A stretch of 64,000 bases of DNA from DATAOG01 sp963840925 (lineage in GTDB: Bacteria; Pseudomonadota; Alphaproteobacteria; Geminicoccales; Geminicoccaceae), in assembly GCA_963840925.1 (NCBI GenBank), contig CAWJAY010000020.1:48143-112142 (forward strand), given 5' to 3'. Of the stretch, positions 43,088 to 54,557 are shown in pieces. The translations under genes were made by a program, and so were the position numbers. The stretch's first letter is position 1, and each line of letters begins with the position of its first letter. The notes beneath the pieces are model-generated. The model saw nothing but the letters and a program-made list of their open reading frames with translations. It made no database searches and was not told the DNA's origin.

Positions 43088-43594
43088 TCACAAAGTCCGC
43101 GCCCCATGCGCGATCGCGACCACGCCCGCCCGGCTGACCTCGGCGAGGCCGAGCGGCTCCATCAGGTCGATGAAGGCGTCGATCTCCTGGGACGGGCCGG
43201 TGATCTCGAACACGAAGCTGTCGGTCGAGCTGTCGACCAGGCGCGCGTGCATGAAGTCGGCGATCCGCAGCGCCTGCACCCGCGCCTCGCGATCGCCGGT
43301 GATCTTGACCAGCGCCAGCTCGCGCTCGAGACAAGGGCCCTCGACGGTGAGATCGGCGACCTTGTGCACCGGCACCAGCTTGTCGAGCAGAGCCTTGATC
43401 TGCTCGATCACCTGCGCGGTGCCGGTGGTCACGATGTTGATCCGCGAGCGGCCGCGCTCACGGTCGACCTCGGCTACGGTCAGGCTGTCGATGTTGTAGC
43501 CGCGGCCCGAGAACAGGCCGATCACCCGGGCGAGCACGCCCGGCTCGTTGTCGACCAGCACCGCGATCGTGTGCCGCTGCTCTGACTGGCTCAT
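43088..43594 (-). CDS. ilvN: acetolactate synthase small (regulatory) subunit
   Basis: The 168-residue subunit stimulates acetolactate synthase and confers valine inhibition. An ACT domain opens RHTIAVLVDNEPGVLARVIG, then LFSGRGYNIDSLTVAEVDRE. VIEQIKALLDKLVPVHKVAD, then LTVEGPCLERELALVKI, begins the second half. It is of normal length and lies 83 bases after the large subunit gene. The usual next gene, ilvC, is displaced by 2.3 kb of toxin-antitoxin and Uma2 genes. Confidence 0.95.
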   Translation of the reverse strand: MSQSEQRHTIAVLVDNEPGVLARVIGLFSGRGYNIDSLTVAEVDRERGRSRINIVTTGTAQVIEQIKALLDKLVPVHKVADLTVEGPCLERELALVKITGDREARVQALRIADFMHARLVDSSTDSFVFEITGPSQEIDAFIDLMEPLGLAEVSRAGVVAIAHGARTL

Positions 43595-43677
43595 GACCCG
43601 CTACCCTGCTCGGCAACCTGAGGTCCGACCGCCGCCTGGGGCGGCATCCGGACCGCAGGCGGCGCTACGGGCAACGG

Positions 43678-45477
<1,800 letters not shown>

Positions 45478-45555
45478 GGTTTGGGCTCCTCGATCGATGC
45501 CTCGGCGGCCGGTAAGGGATTGGCGACCCTTGGTGCGCCGGCGTTGTTGGCCCGC

Positions 45556-46524
45556 TCAGGGGCTGGATCGGAAACTATGCGGCAAGGCGGCATCGGTCAA
45601 CAAGCGGCGCTGCAGCGCACCCGGATCGGGCAGGATCGCCGGATCATCGCCGAACCCGGGAAGCGGCTCCAGCTCGGGCAGCTGATGGCGCAGCCAGGTC
45701 ACCTGGCGCTTGGCGTACTGGCGGGTCCGCTCGAGCGCACGCGCCAGCGCCTGGGCGAGGTCGAGGCGGCCGTCCAGATGGGCGCAGAGCTCCGGCACCG
45801 CGACCGCCTTCAGCAGCGGCAGACCGGCATTGCCGCAGGCGCGCCGCAGCGCTGCCAGCTCCTCGAGCGCGCCCGCCTCGATCATCGCCCGCAGCCGGCG
45901 TTCGATCCGGCCATGCAGCTCGGCGCGCGGCGGCAGCAGCGCGAGCCCGACCACCGGCGCCGGCAGGCGCAGCCGGAAACGGGGTTGGGCCTGCCAGTCG
46001 GCGAGCGAGCGGCCGGTCGCCGCCAGCACCTCGAAGGCGCGCAGCTGCCGCTGCCGGTCACTCGGGCGCAGCCGCGCCGCCATGACCGGATCGCGGCGCG
46101 CGAGCTCGGCATGGAAGCCCGGCGCGCCCAGCCGGTCGAACAGCGCCCGGGCCTCGGCTCGGACCGCGGCCGGCACCGGCGGCACCGGCGCCAGACCGCG
46201 CAGCAGCGCGGACAGATAGAGGCCGGTGCCGCCGACCACGATCGGCAGCCGGCCAGACGCGCTGGCGGCCGCGATCGCATCGCCCGCGAGCTCGAGCCAG
46301 CGCCCGACCGAAGCCGGCTCGGCGGCGCCGAGAACGCCGTACAGACGGTGCGGCACGCGCGCCTCGTCGGCCGGCGTCGGCCTTGCCGTCAGCAGCGGCA
46401 GCTCGCGGTAGAGCTGCATGCTGTCGGCGTTGACGAGGACGCCATCGAGGGCGAGCGCGAGGCGCAGCGCCAGGGCCGACTTGCCGCTCGCGGTCGGGCC
46501 GCCGAGCACCAGCAGGCCGCTCAT
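45556..46524 (-). CDS. miaA: tRNA dimethylallyltransferase
   Basis: Adds the isopentenyl group to A37 of tRNAs reading U-starting codons. The 322-residue protein has the P-loop GPTASGKS at residues 9-16, NADSMQLYRELPLLTARPTP, then VPHRLYGVLGAAEP, IVVGGTGLYLSALLRGLAPV, and RQYAKRQVTWLRHQLPELEP near the end. It shares a 20-base divergent region with serB. Confidence 0.95.
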   Translation of the reverse strand: MSGLLVLGGPTASGKSALALRLALALDGVLVNADSMQLYRELPLLTARPTPADEARVPHRLYGVLGAAEPASVGRWLELAGDAIAAASASGRLPIVVGGTGLYLSALLRGLAPVPPVPAAVRAEARALFDRLGAPGFHAELARRDPVMAARLRPSDRQRQLRAFEVLAATGRSLADWQAQPRFRLRLPAPVVGLALLPPRAELHGRIERRLRAMIEAGALEELAALRRACGNAGLPLLKAVAVPELCAHLDGRLDLAQALARALERTRQYAKRQVTWLRHQLPELEPLPGFGDDPAILPDPGALQRRLLTDAALPHSFRSSP

Positions 46525-46544
46525 CGCCGAGCGGGCCGGCGTCG

Positions 46545-47423
46545 GTGAGCCGGATCCTTTGCCTGGTCGCCGATCCCGCGCGGGCGCCGCTCGAGCCCCG
46601 GATGGTCGCCGAGGTCGGGCGCGCGCTCGGCGCCGGGCCGCGCTGGCTCGCGGCGGGCGAGGCCTGCGAGTTCGGGCTCGAAGGCGCTTGGGCGCTGCCC
46701 GCGCCGCTCCGGCAGGCGCTCGAGGCCGCCGGCGTCGACGTGGCGCTGGTGCCGGCCGAGGAACGGGTCAAGCGGCTGCTGGTCAGCGACATGGATTCGA
46801 CCGTGATCACGGTCGAATGCATCGACGAGCTGGCGGGCGCGCTCGGGGTCAAGGCCGAGGTCGCGGCGATCACCCGGCGGGCGATGAATGGCGAGCTCGA
46901 TTTTCGCGCTGCGCTTGCGGCCCGGGTCGCGCTGCTCGCCGGGCTGCCGGTCGCGGTGCTCGACGAGGTCTACCGTGAGCGCGTGCGCCTGATGCCGGGT
47001 GCGGCGACGCTGATCCGGACGATGCGCGCCCGAGGTGCCACGACCGCGCTGGTCTCGGGCGGCTTCCCGCCGTTCACGGCCCGCGTGCGGGCGGCGCTCG
47101 GCTTCGATCTGGTCCAGGCCAACCGGCTGGAGATCAGCGGCGGCCGGCTGACCGGCCGGGTGCGCGAGCCGGTGCGCGGCCCGGAGGCCAAGCTCGCGCT
47201 GCTCCGGCGCCTGGCTCGGGCACGCGGGCTGCCGGCGGCCGCCACGCTTGCGGTCGGCGATGGCGCCAACGATCTGCCGATGCTGCACGCGGCCGGGCTC
47301 GGGGTCGCGTTTCGGGCTCATCCGGTGGTCCGGGCCGCGGTGCCGGTCGTGATCACTCACGGCGACCTGACCGCGCTGCTCTATCTGCAGGGCATCGCGC
47401 GGCGCGACTTCGTGCTCGCCTGA
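46545..47423 (+). CDS. serB: phosphoserine phosphatase
   Basis: Final step of serine synthesis. The 292-residue HAD-family enzyme starts with GTG 46545. An N-terminal ACT-like region of about 75 residues precedes the HAD domain. Motif I is VSDMDSTVI (D82, D84), motif II is LVSGGFPPFTAR, and motifs III and IV include EAKLALLRRL and AVGDGANDLPMLHAAGLGVA. A hairpin follows the stop and the gene converges on the Do-like protease. Confidence 0.94.
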   Translation: MSRILCLVADPARAPLEPRMVAEVGRALGAGPRWLAAGEACEFGLEGAWALPAPLRQALEAAGVDVALVPAEERVKRLLVSDMDSTVITVECIDELAGALGVKAEVAAITRRAMNGELDFRAALAARVALLAGLPVAVLDEVYRERVRLMPGAATLIRTMRARGATTALVSGGFPPFTARVRAALGFDLVQANRLEISGGRLTGRVREPVRGPEAKLALLRRLARARGLPAAATLAVGDGANDLPMLHAAGLGVAFRAHPVVRAAVPVVITHGDLTALLYLQGIARRDFVLA

Positions 47424-47469
47424 GGCGCCAGCGCCGGTCGGCGAAGCCCTCCGACCGCCGGCTGGCGCC
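47424..47469. terminator. long bidirectional terminator
   Basis: GGCGCCAGCGCCGGTCGG (47424-47441) pairs with the 19 bases at 47451-47469 (one bulge) directly after the serB stop and 10 bases before the protease stop on the other strand. Confidence 0.75.
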
Positions 47470-47479
47470 GGCGGCGCGA

Positions 47480-48991
47480 CTACTCCTGCGCCTCGGCCAG
47501 CCGGAGCGCCACGAAGCGCAGGTCGCCCTGGCGGTCGATCAGCAGCAAGAGCGACTTCTTGTCGTCCTGCTGGGCCTGGTTGACCTTGGCCAGGATCTCG
47601 GGCGGCGACTGGACCTCTTCCTGGCCGACCTCGACGATCACGTCGCCGGGGCGCAGGCTCTCCTGGCTGGCGGCGCCGCCCTCGGCGACGTTCATGATCA
47701 CGACGCCCTTGACGTCCTCGGCCAGCTGGAAACGGGTCCGCAGCTCGTCGGTGATGGTCGCGACCGAGACGCCGAGCGCCTCGACGTCGGCCGAGGTCGG
47801 GGTCTCGGCCTCGCTCTCGGTCAGCGCTGCCAGCTCCTCTTCCTCGGGCAGCTCGCCCAAGGTGACATCGAAGATCTTCTTCTCGCCGCGGCGCCAGACG
47901 ATCACCTTGACCGAATCGCCGATCGCGGTCTCGGCGACGATCCGGGGCAGGCCGCGCATCCGGTCGATCTGCTTGCCGTCGAACTCCAGGATCACGTCGC
48001 CGGCCTCGATCGCCGCCTGCTCGGCCGGCCCGCCCGGGGTCACGCTCGCCACCAGCGCGCCGCCGGAGCCGTCCAGGCCCAGGCTGTCCGCGATCTCGTC
48101 GGTCACCGTCTGAATCCGGACCCCGAGCCAGCCGCGCTCGACCTTGCCGTCGGACTTGAGCGACTGGATCACCGGCAGGGCGAGGTTGGACGGGATCGCA
48201 AAGCCGATCCCGACGTTGCCGCCGCTCGGCGAGAAGATCGCGGTGTTGATCCCGATCACCTCGCCCTCGAGATTGAAGGTCGGGCCGCCCGAGTTGCCGC
48301 GATTGATCGGCGCGTCGACCTGCAGGAAATCGTCGTAGGGTCCGGCGTGGATGTCGCGCGAGCGGGCCGAGATGATGCCGGCGGTCACGGTACTGCCGAG
48401 GCCGAAGGGATTGCCGATCGCGATGATCCAGTCGCCGACCCGGATGTGGTCGCTGTCGCCGAAGATGACCGCCGGGAACGGCTTGTCGCCCTCGATTTTG
48501 AGCACCGCCAGATCGGTCTTCTGGTCGCGGCCGACCAGCTTGGCCGAGTAGGTCGTCTCGTCGCCGAACACGACCTGGATCTCGTCGGCCTCGGCGATCA
48601 CGTGATTGTTGGTGACGACGTAGCCGGCGGGATCGACCACGAAGCCCGAGCCGAGCGAGGACTGGCGCTGCGGGACCTGCTCGGGCCGGTTGCGCTCGAA
48701 GTACTCGCGGAAGAAGTCCTCGAACGGCGAGCCGGGCGGCGGCTCGGGGAACGGAAACGGCGGGTTCTGGCCAGCGGCCATTGCCTTGGTGGTGGCGATG
48801 TTGACGACCGCCGGGGCGACCCGGTCGACGATGTCGGCGAAGCTGATTGGCGGCGGCGCTGCCCGGGCCGGCTGGGGTCCGCTCAGCGCCCCCAGAAGCA
48901 CCGCGGCCAGCAACAGCGTGCGACCAGCCCTGCGCACGCCACGGAGTGACGCCGTCGGGACAGGGGGGGCGAAGGCTGACACCAGGCTCAT
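47480..48991 (-). CDS. DegP/DegQ-type (Do) periplasmic serine protease
   Basis: A 503-residue HtrA-family protease for periplasmic protein quality control. A signal peptide (about residues 20-44, ending PARA) precedes the trypsin-like domain, with triad His130 (TNNHV), Asp160 (QKTDLAVLKI) and Ser234 (RGNSGGPT). PDZ1 spans about residues 265-365 (GWLGVRIQTVTDEIADSLGL) and PDZ2 about 405-495 (GVVIMNVAEGGAASQESLRP). It lies in the hflK-hflC-DUF2065 neighbourhood, as in other alphaproteobacteria. Confidence 0.94.
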   Translation of the reverse strand: MSLVSAFAPPVPTASLRGVRRAGRTLLLAAVLLGALSGPQPARAAPPPISFADIVDRVAPAVVNIATTKAMAAGQNPPFPFPEPPPGSPFEDFFREYFERNRPEQVPQRQSSLGSGFVVDPAGYVVTNNHVIAEADEIQVVFGDETTYSAKLVGRDQKTDLAVLKIEGDKPFPAVIFGDSDHIRVGDWIIAIGNPFGLGSTVTAGIISARSRDIHAGPYDDFLQVDAPINRGNSGGPTFNLEGEVIGINTAIFSPSGGNVGIGFAIPSNLALPVIQSLKSDGKVERGWLGVRIQTVTDEIADSLGLDGSGGALVASVTPGGPAEQAAIEAGDVILEFDGKQIDRMRGLPRIVAETAIGDSVKVIVWRRGEKKIFDVTLGELPEEEELAALTESEAETPTSADVEALGVSVATITDELRTRFQLAEDVKGVVIMNVAEGGAASQESLRPGDVIVEVGQEEVQSPPEILAKVNQAQQDDKKSLLLLIDRQGDLRFVALRLAEAQE

Positions 48992-49184
48992 TGATGGTTC
49001 TCCGCGCGATCGGCCGCAGGCTGTCCGAGCGGCTGATCTCGCTGTACGGCAACGGCACCAGATGGCCGCACCACGATCGGCATGATTGGCTTAGCAGCTA
49101 GCAGAGCATAGCCGCGAAATCGATCCCGCGCCATCATCTCGGGGCAAATTCCGGACCCTCGTCGCACCGCGAAACTGCGCGCCG

Positions 49185-49370
49185 CTAGCCGCGCATCAGC
49201 CAGACCAGGGCGACGCCGAACGCGACCGCGATCAGGCCGCCCATCCGCAGCTGCTCGTTGGCCAACCCCAGCGCCATCGCGGCGGCGCGCTTCATCCCGT
49301 TCGGCGATACCGCCCAGAGCAGCCCCTCCAGCACCAGCACCAGCGCCAAAGCCGTCGTCAGATCGGTCAT
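49185..49370 (-). CDS. DUF2065 small membrane protein
   Basis: A 61-residue protein with two membrane helices (LTTALALVLVLEGLLWAVSP and GGLIAVAFGVALVWLM). GLLWAVSPNGMKRAAAMALG is the DUF2065 pattern. It is regularly found between hflC and the Do-type protease, as here; its role is unknown. It lies 120 bases after hflC. Confidence 0.85.
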   Translation of the reverse strand: MTDLTTALALVLVLEGLLWAVSPNGMKRAAAMALGLANEQLRMGGLIAVAFGVALVWLMRG

Positions 49371-49489
49371 CGGGTCGCCGCCCCTGCTCCTGCCCGTCCA
49401 CGGCCCGCCGGCTCGTGGCCCAGACTATCCCGCCTGCCGAAGCGGCCGGCCAGCGCCAGCCGGCACGCCGAGCCGGCCGGCCAACCGGT

Positions 49490-50485
49490 CTACTCCAGCG
49501 CGTTGGTGGCCGGCGGCTGGTCGGCTCCGATCGTGGCGGCGGGCGGCGTCGGCGACCGTTCCGGCTCGACCCGCGCGGCCGTAGTGCCGGGCGCGCCCTT
49601 GGCGCCCGCAGTCTGCAGCGCCGCGTCAGGGCTGGCGAAAAAGCGGAAGAACTGACTGTCCGGCGACAGCACCACGCTCGTGCTGTCGTCGCCGAGCGCG
49701 TTGCGATAGGCCTGCATCGAGCGATAGAAGGAGAAGAAGTCGACGTCGCGGCCGAACGCATCGGCGAAGATCCCGATCGCCTGGGCGTCGCCCTCGCCGC
49801 GGGCGATCTGACCTTCCTTCTCAGCCTCGGCGATGATCACCCGCCGCTCGCGATCGGCGCGGGCGCGGATCCGTTGCGCGAGCTCGGCGCCCTGCGCCCG
49901 CAGCTCTTTGGCCTCGCGCTCGCGCTCGGTCTGCATTCGACGGTAGATCGCCTGGCTGTTTTCGGCCGGCAGATCGGCGCGCTTGATGCGCACGTCGACG
50001 ACGTCGATGCCGAACTGCTTGGCCTCGGTGTTCGCCTGGTCGCGGATGTTGTTCATCAGCGCGGTGCGGTCGGCCGAGAGCACCGTGAACAGCGGCACCT
50101 CGCCCAGGACCTTGCGCAGCGAAGCATCCAGAATGGTATCGATCCGCCCGCGCAGCACCGCCTCGCTGCCGACCGCCTGGTAGAAGCGCAACGGATCGAC
50201 GATCCGGTAGCGCGCGAAGGCATCGACCACCAGCCGCTTCTGATCGCCGAGGATGACCTCCTGCGCGTCGGCATCGAAATCGAGCACCCGCCGGTCGATA
50301 TAGACCGCGTTCTGGACGAACGGCAGCTTGACGTGCAGGCCGGGCTCGGTGACCACCCGTTTGGGCTCGCCGAACTGCAGCACCAGCGCCTGCTGCGTCT
50401 GATGGACGGTGAACAGCGCGCTCATCGCCACCACCAGGACGATCGCTGCCAGCACGCCGGCAGCGACCAGCAGATTGCGATTCAT
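49490..50485 (-). CDS. hflC: HflC, FtsH modulator
   Basis: A 331-residue SPFH/stomatin-family protein that forms a membrane complex with HflK and restrains FtsH. One N-terminal helix (NLLVAAGVLAAIVLVVAMSA) precedes the SPFH domain (FTVHQTQQALVLQFGEPKRV) and a long coiled-coil helix (MQTEREREAKELRAQGAELA). FFSFYRSMQAYRNAL is the HflC signature. The last 50 residues are Pro/Ala-rich. ATG overlaps the hflK stop by four bases. Confidence 0.95.
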   Translation of the reverse strand: MNRNLLVAAGVLAAIVLVVAMSALFTVHQTQQALVLQFGEPKRVVTEPGLHVKLPFVQNAVYIDRRVLDFDADAQEVILGDQKRLVVDAFARYRIVDPLRFYQAVGSEAVLRGRIDTILDASLRKVLGEVPLFTVLSADRTALMNNIRDQANTEAKQFGIDVVDVRIKRADLPAENSQAIYRRMQTEREREAKELRAQGAELAQRIRARADRERRVIIAEAEKEGQIARGEGDAQAIGIFADAFGRDVDFFSFYRSMQAYRNALGDDSTSVVLSPDSQFFRFFASPDAALQTAGAKGAPGTTAARVEPERSPTPPAATIGADQPPATNALE

Positions 50486-51633
50486 CGCTGCTGCTCTCCA
50501 TCGCTGCTCGTGCCCGCGCCCAGGGCGCGCTCGCGGGCCCGACGTTCGAGCTCGGGCAGCGGCAGGTAAGGCACGACGCCGCTCGCCTCGCCGGACTGAT
50601 CGATCAGCACCTTGTTCATGTCCTGCAGCACGTCTTCCATGGTCTCGAGGTAGATCCGCTTGACCGTGACGTCGCGCGCCTTGTCGAATTCATTGTAGAC
50701 CGCGAGGAAACGCTGGGCGTCGCCCTGCGCCCTGGCGACCACCTCCTGCCGGTAGGCCTGGGCTTCCTGCGAGATCCGCTCGGCCTCGCCGCGCGCCCGG
50801 GGCAGGATGTCGTTGGCGAACGTCTCGGCCTCGTTCTGGGCCCGCTCCCGGTCCGCCTGCGCCCGCTGGACGTCGCGGAACGCCTCGATCACCTCGCCCG
50901 GCGGGTCGACCTTCTGCAGCTGCACCTGGGTGATCAGGACCCCGGCGCCGTAAGCGTCGAGGATCGCCTGGGTCAGCTCGCGCGCGCCCTGCTCGATCCG
51001 GCCGCGGGCCTCGGTGGTCGCCTCGGCGATCGGCGTCTTGCCGACGATCTCGCGCATGACGCTCTCGGCCACCGCCTTCACGGTCGCTTCCGGATCGCGG
51101 ATGTTGAACAGGTACTGGCCGGCGTCCTTGATCATCCAGAGCAGCACGAAATTGATGTCCACGATGTTCTCGTCGCCGGTCAGCATCAGGCTCTCGTTGG
51201 CGACCTCGCGCGCCGAGCCGGCGCGGGCGATCTCGGCCGCCGAGCGGAAGCCGATCTCTACCCGGTTGGAGCGGGTCACCTTGGGCATGAACACGGTCTC
51301 GATCGGCGTCGGCAGGTGCCAGTTCAGACCGGGCTGGGTGGTCTTGATCCATTGGCCGAAGCGCAGGACCACGCCCTGCTCGTCCGGCTGCACGCGATAG
51401 AAACCGCTCGCCAGCCAGACCGCGAGCAGAATCAGAGGGACCGCCACCAGCGTCTTGCGATTGCCGCCGAAGCCGCCGCCGGCGCCGCCCGGAAAGATCT
51501 TCTTGACCTTCTCCTGGCTGCGGCGCAGCAGCTCCTCCAGGTCGGGCGGCTGCTGGCCACCGCCGGGTCGACCGCCCCATGGGCCCTGACCACCGCCGCC
51601 CTGCCAGCCGCCGCCTTGGTTGCTCCACGGCAT
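50482..51633 (-). CDS. hflK: HflK, FtsH modulator
   Basis: A 383-residue SPFH-family partner of HflC. A Gly/Gln-rich cytosolic N-terminus of about 60 residues (PWSNQGGGWQGGGG) precedes one membrane helix (TLVAVPLILLAVWLASGFY) and the SPFH domain (VQPDEQGVVLRFGQWIKTTQ, then PGLNWHLPTPIETVFMPKV). The coiled coil runs about residues 240-310. ATG 51633 is used; a TTG one codon upstream is not needed. Divergent from mrp. Confidence 0.95.
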   Translation of the reverse strand: MPWSNQGGGWQGGGGQGPWGGRPGGGQQPPDLEELLRRSQEKVKKIFPGGAGGGFGGNRKTLVAVPLILLAVWLASGFYRVQPDEQGVVLRFGQWIKTTQPGLNWHLPTPIETVFMPKVTRSNRVEIGFRSAAEIARAGSAREVANESLMLTGDENIVDINFVLLWMIKDAGQYLFNIRDPEATVKAVAESVMREIVGKTPIAEATTEARGRIEQGARELTQAILDAYGAGVLITQVQLQKVDPPGEVIEAFRDVQRAQADRERAQNEAETFANDILPRARGEAERISQEAQAYRQEVVARAQGDAQRFLAVYNEFDKARDVTVKRIYLETMEDVLQDMNKVLIDQSGEASGVVPYLPLPELERRARERALGAGTSSDGEQQR

Positions 51634-51787
51634 CAATCGCTACCTTTCGCTGCTGCGGCGGGTGCCCGGAGGGCTTTGCCCGCGCTCCGGCGTCCTCTAT
51701 ATCACCAGGACCCGAAGCGCCAGGGCGAGCTTCGTGCCCAGCGCGCTGCTGCCGAGAATATCGTGCGGCGACGGAGTGGGTTCAACC

Positions 51788-52939
51788 ATGCCGCAGGTCA
51801 GCCGAGAACAGGTCCTGGATGCGCTGGCCGCGGTCGTCGATCCGGCCCGCGGCCAAAGCGTGGTCGCGCTGAACATGGTGTCCGGCGTCGTGGTCAAGGG
51901 CAGCAACGTCGGCTTCGCGCTCGAGGTGCTGCCGCGCGAGGCCGAGGCCAAGGAACCGCTGCGTCAGGCGTGCGAGCGCGCGGTGCTGGCGCTGCCGGGC
52001 GTGACCTCGGTGACCGCGGTTCTGACCGCCGAGCGCTCGCCCGGGGGCGAGCGGGCTGCCCGCCCGAGCGACAGCCCGATGGCGCGCGGCGGACCGCCGC
52101 CGGGCCGGCAGCCGGCCGAGGTCAAGCCCGCGCTCCCGGGCATCCGCTCGGTGATCGCGGTCGCCTCCGGCAAGGGCGGCGTCGGCAAGTCGACCACGGC
52201 GGTCAATCTCGCGCTCGGGCTCGTCCGGCTCGGCCAGCGGGTCGGCCTGCTCGACGCCGACATCTACGGCCCCTCGCAGCCGCGCATGCTCGGCATCGCC
52301 GGCAAGCCGTCCAGCCCCGACGGCAAGAAGCTGCAGCCGATGGCGAACTACGGCGTCCGGGTGATGTCGATGGGCTTCCTGGTCGACGAGGACGCGCCGA
52401 TGATCTGGCGCGGGCCGATGGTCCAGAGCGCGATCCAGCAGATGCTGAGCGACGTCGAGTGGGGCGAGCTCGACGTGCTCGTGGTCGACCTGCCGCCGGG
52501 CACCGGCGATGCCCAGCTGACGATGGCGCAGCGCGTGCCGCTGGCCGGCGCGGTGATCGTCTCGACGCCGCAGGACATCGCGCTCCTGGACGCGCGCAAG
52601 GCGCTCAACATGTTCCGCAAGGTCGACGTGCCGGTGCTCGGCATCGTCGAGAACATGAGCTATTTCCTCTGCCCGCACTGCGGCGGCCGCTCCGAGATCT
52701 TCAGCCACGGCGGCGCGCGCGCGACCGCGGCCAAGTTCGGGGTCGATTTCCTCGGCGAGATTCCGCTCGACCTCGCGATCCGCGAGCAGACCGACGCCGG
52801 CCGGCCGCCGGTCGTGGCCGAGCCCGCCGGCGCCCAGGCGCTGGCCTATCTGCAGATCGCCCAACTGGTCCTGGCCAAGCTCGACCAGGCGGCCGCCGCC
52901 GAGCAGCGACCGTTCCCGAAAATCGTGTACGAGAACTGA
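51788..52939 (+). CDS. Mrp/ApbC-type iron-sulfur carrier ATPase
   Basis: A 383-residue Mrp-family P-loop protein that carries and delivers [Fe-S] clusters. A DUF59/MIP18 domain (about residues 5-85, REQVLDALAAVVDPARGQSV) precedes the deviant Walker A GKGGVGKS (128-135), DADIYGPSQPRMLG and the bridging cysteines in FLCPHCGG near residue 298. ATG 51788 begins the family alignment; the frame is open further upstream without family similarity. Confidence 0.93.
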   Translation: MPQVSREQVLDALAAVVDPARGQSVVALNMVSGVVVKGSNVGFALEVLPREAEAKEPLRQACERAVLALPGVTSVTAVLTAERSPGGERAARPSDSPMARGGPPPGRQPAEVKPALPGIRSVIAVASGKGGVGKSTTAVNLALGLVRLGQRVGLLDADIYGPSQPRMLGIAGKPSSPDGKKLQPMANYGVRVMSMGFLVDEDAPMIWRGPMVQSAIQQMLSDVEWGELDVLVVDLPPGTGDAQLTMAQRVPLAGAVIVSTPQDIALLDARKALNMFRKVDVPVLGIVENMSYFLCPHCGGRSEIFSHGGARATAAKFGVDFLGEIPLDLAIREQTDAGRPPVVAEPAGAQALAYLQIAQLVLAKLDQAAAAEQRPFPKIVYEN

Positions 52940-53042
52940 CGCTCGTGCCGGCCGCGCCGGCCGACGCAGGCGCAAGAATCGGGTTGTTCAGAGCGCCGCG
53001 GAGGCCGACTCTCAGGCCAGCATCACTTCAGGAGTCGAGCCC

Positions 53043-53925
53043 ATGGCCGCCCATCTCGCGCTGGTCGAGGAGACCGCGCCCGCTGGCGACGTGCCCTACA
53101 ACGCCCGGATCGCGACCGCGCTCCGCTACGTCGTCGAGCACGGCCAGGAGCAGCCCTCGCTCGAGACGATGGCCGAGCAGGCCGGGCTGTCGCCGTTCCA
53201 CTTCCAGCGCATCTTCAAGCGCTGGGCCGGGATCAGCCCGAAACGCTTTCTCCAGTACGTCACGCTCGCGAACGCCAAGCGGTCGCTCGCCGCCGATGCC
53301 AGCGTGCTCGAGGCGGCGCTCGATGCCGGCCTGTCCGGCCCCTCGCGCCTGCACGATCTGTTCGTCGCCTGCGATGCGCTGACGCCCGGCGAGTTCAAGG
53401 CGCTGGGCGAGCGCCTGGTGATCCGCTGGGGCCTGCACGATGCGCCGCTCGGCCGGGTGTTGCTGGGCACCGACCGAGCGCGGGGTCTGCTGGCTCGCCT
53501 TCGTCGAGGCCGACGATCGGCCGGTGATCGCCGAGTTCGAGCGCGAGTGGCGGGGGGCCCGGCTGGTCCGCGACGATCCGGGCACGGCCGCGCTCGCGAG
53601 CCGGGCCTTCGAGCTCGGCGCCGCCTCGGCCGAGCCGCTGCCGCTCTTGGTGCGCGGCACCAACTTCCAGATCAAGGTCTGGGAGGCGCTGCTCAAGATC
53701 CCGTTCGGCCGGCTGGTCAGCTACCAGACGATCGCCCGCGCGATCGGCCAGCCCCAGGCGGTGCGCGCGGTCGGCCGCGCGGTCGGCGCCAACAACATCT
53801 CCTGGCTGATCCCCTGCCACCGGGTGATCCTGTCGACCGGGATCATCCACAACTACCGCTGGGGCGTGCGCCAGAAGCAGATCCTGACCGCCTTCGAAGC
53901 CGCGGTCGCCCAGCCGGGCGCGTGA
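53043..53925 (+). pseudogene. Ada-type methylated-DNA-cysteine methyltransferase with AraC domain, frameshifted
   Basis: A bifunctional protein. The N-terminal AraC-type helix-turn-helix (residues 20-100; LETMAEQAGLSPFHFQRIFK, then RWAGISPKRFLQYVTLANAK) precedes an alkylguanine-DNA methyltransferase domain with the acceptor Cys in SWLIPCHRVI. Near 53475 one extra base (GGCACCGACC) breaks the frame between LGRVLLGT and RGVCWLAFVEADDRPVIAEF. The N-terminal Ada phosphotriester domain (Cys69) is absent. Both halves are otherwise complete, so sequencing error is possible. Confidence 0.85.
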
Positions 53926-53942
53926 CCGGCCTCAACCTGTCC

Positions 53943-54557
53943 TCACTTGCTTTCCGGCGGCTGGTCGGCTTCGGCCAGCGCCGTCTCGAGGTAGAGGTCG
54001 GCGATCGCCAGCGCGATGCCCGGCGGGTCAAGGGTGATGCTGCCGTGGCGCACAATGTGGGGCTCGAGGCCGCCACCCGACCCGCGACCGTGATAGACCA
54101 CGCGGCGCTGATCCTGCTCGATCACCAGATAGTGCTGGATCGACCGAATGCCGGAATAAAACTCCACCTTGTCGTTGACGTCCGCAAGCCGGATAAATTT
54201 CGAGGCCACCTCGATCACGATCACAGGCTTGGGTATCAGAGACATTCGGTCATCGATCGTTGCGGCGCAGGTCACGGCCACATCTGGAATCCGGCAATGA
54301 TCGTCCTCGACACCGACAGCTATGCCCGGACCAGCCTCGTACACCCGGCAGCGCAGACCGGCCGAGGCGATGCATCGCCTCAGTGCACCGCTGGCGTTCT
54401 GCTGGATTTGGGCATGGCGGAGGTTGGTCGGCGACATCAGGCGGACCGACTGGCCGCCGACGAGCTCATAGCGCCCGTCGTCGCTCAGATCGGCGCGCCA
54501 GGTCAAAAACTCGGCGACCGTCATGCGCGACTCGCTGCGCGCCGAGGCTCTGCTCAT
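53943..54557 (-). CDS. Uma2-family (DUF820) protein
   Basis: A 204-residue protein of the same family as 42474-43028. RMTVAEFLTWRADLSDDGRY, then ELVGGQSVRLMSPTNLRHAQ, the Asp in CRIPDVAVTC, VIVIEVASKFIRLADVNDKV and HYLVIEQDQRRVVYHG are typical. ATG 54557 overlaps the hydratase stop (ATGA). It probably is co-transcribed with the hydratase although the two have no evident link. Confidence 0.85.
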   Translation of the reverse strand: MSRASARSESRMTVAEFLTWRADLSDDGRYELVGGQSVRLMSPTNLRHAQIQQNASGALRRCIASAGLRCRVYEAGPGIAVGVEDDHCRIPDVAVTCAATIDDRMSLIPKPVIVIEVASKFIRLADVNDKVEFYSGIRSIQHYLVIEQDQRRVVYHGRGSGGGLEPHIVRHGSITLDPPGIALAIADLYLETALAEADQPPESK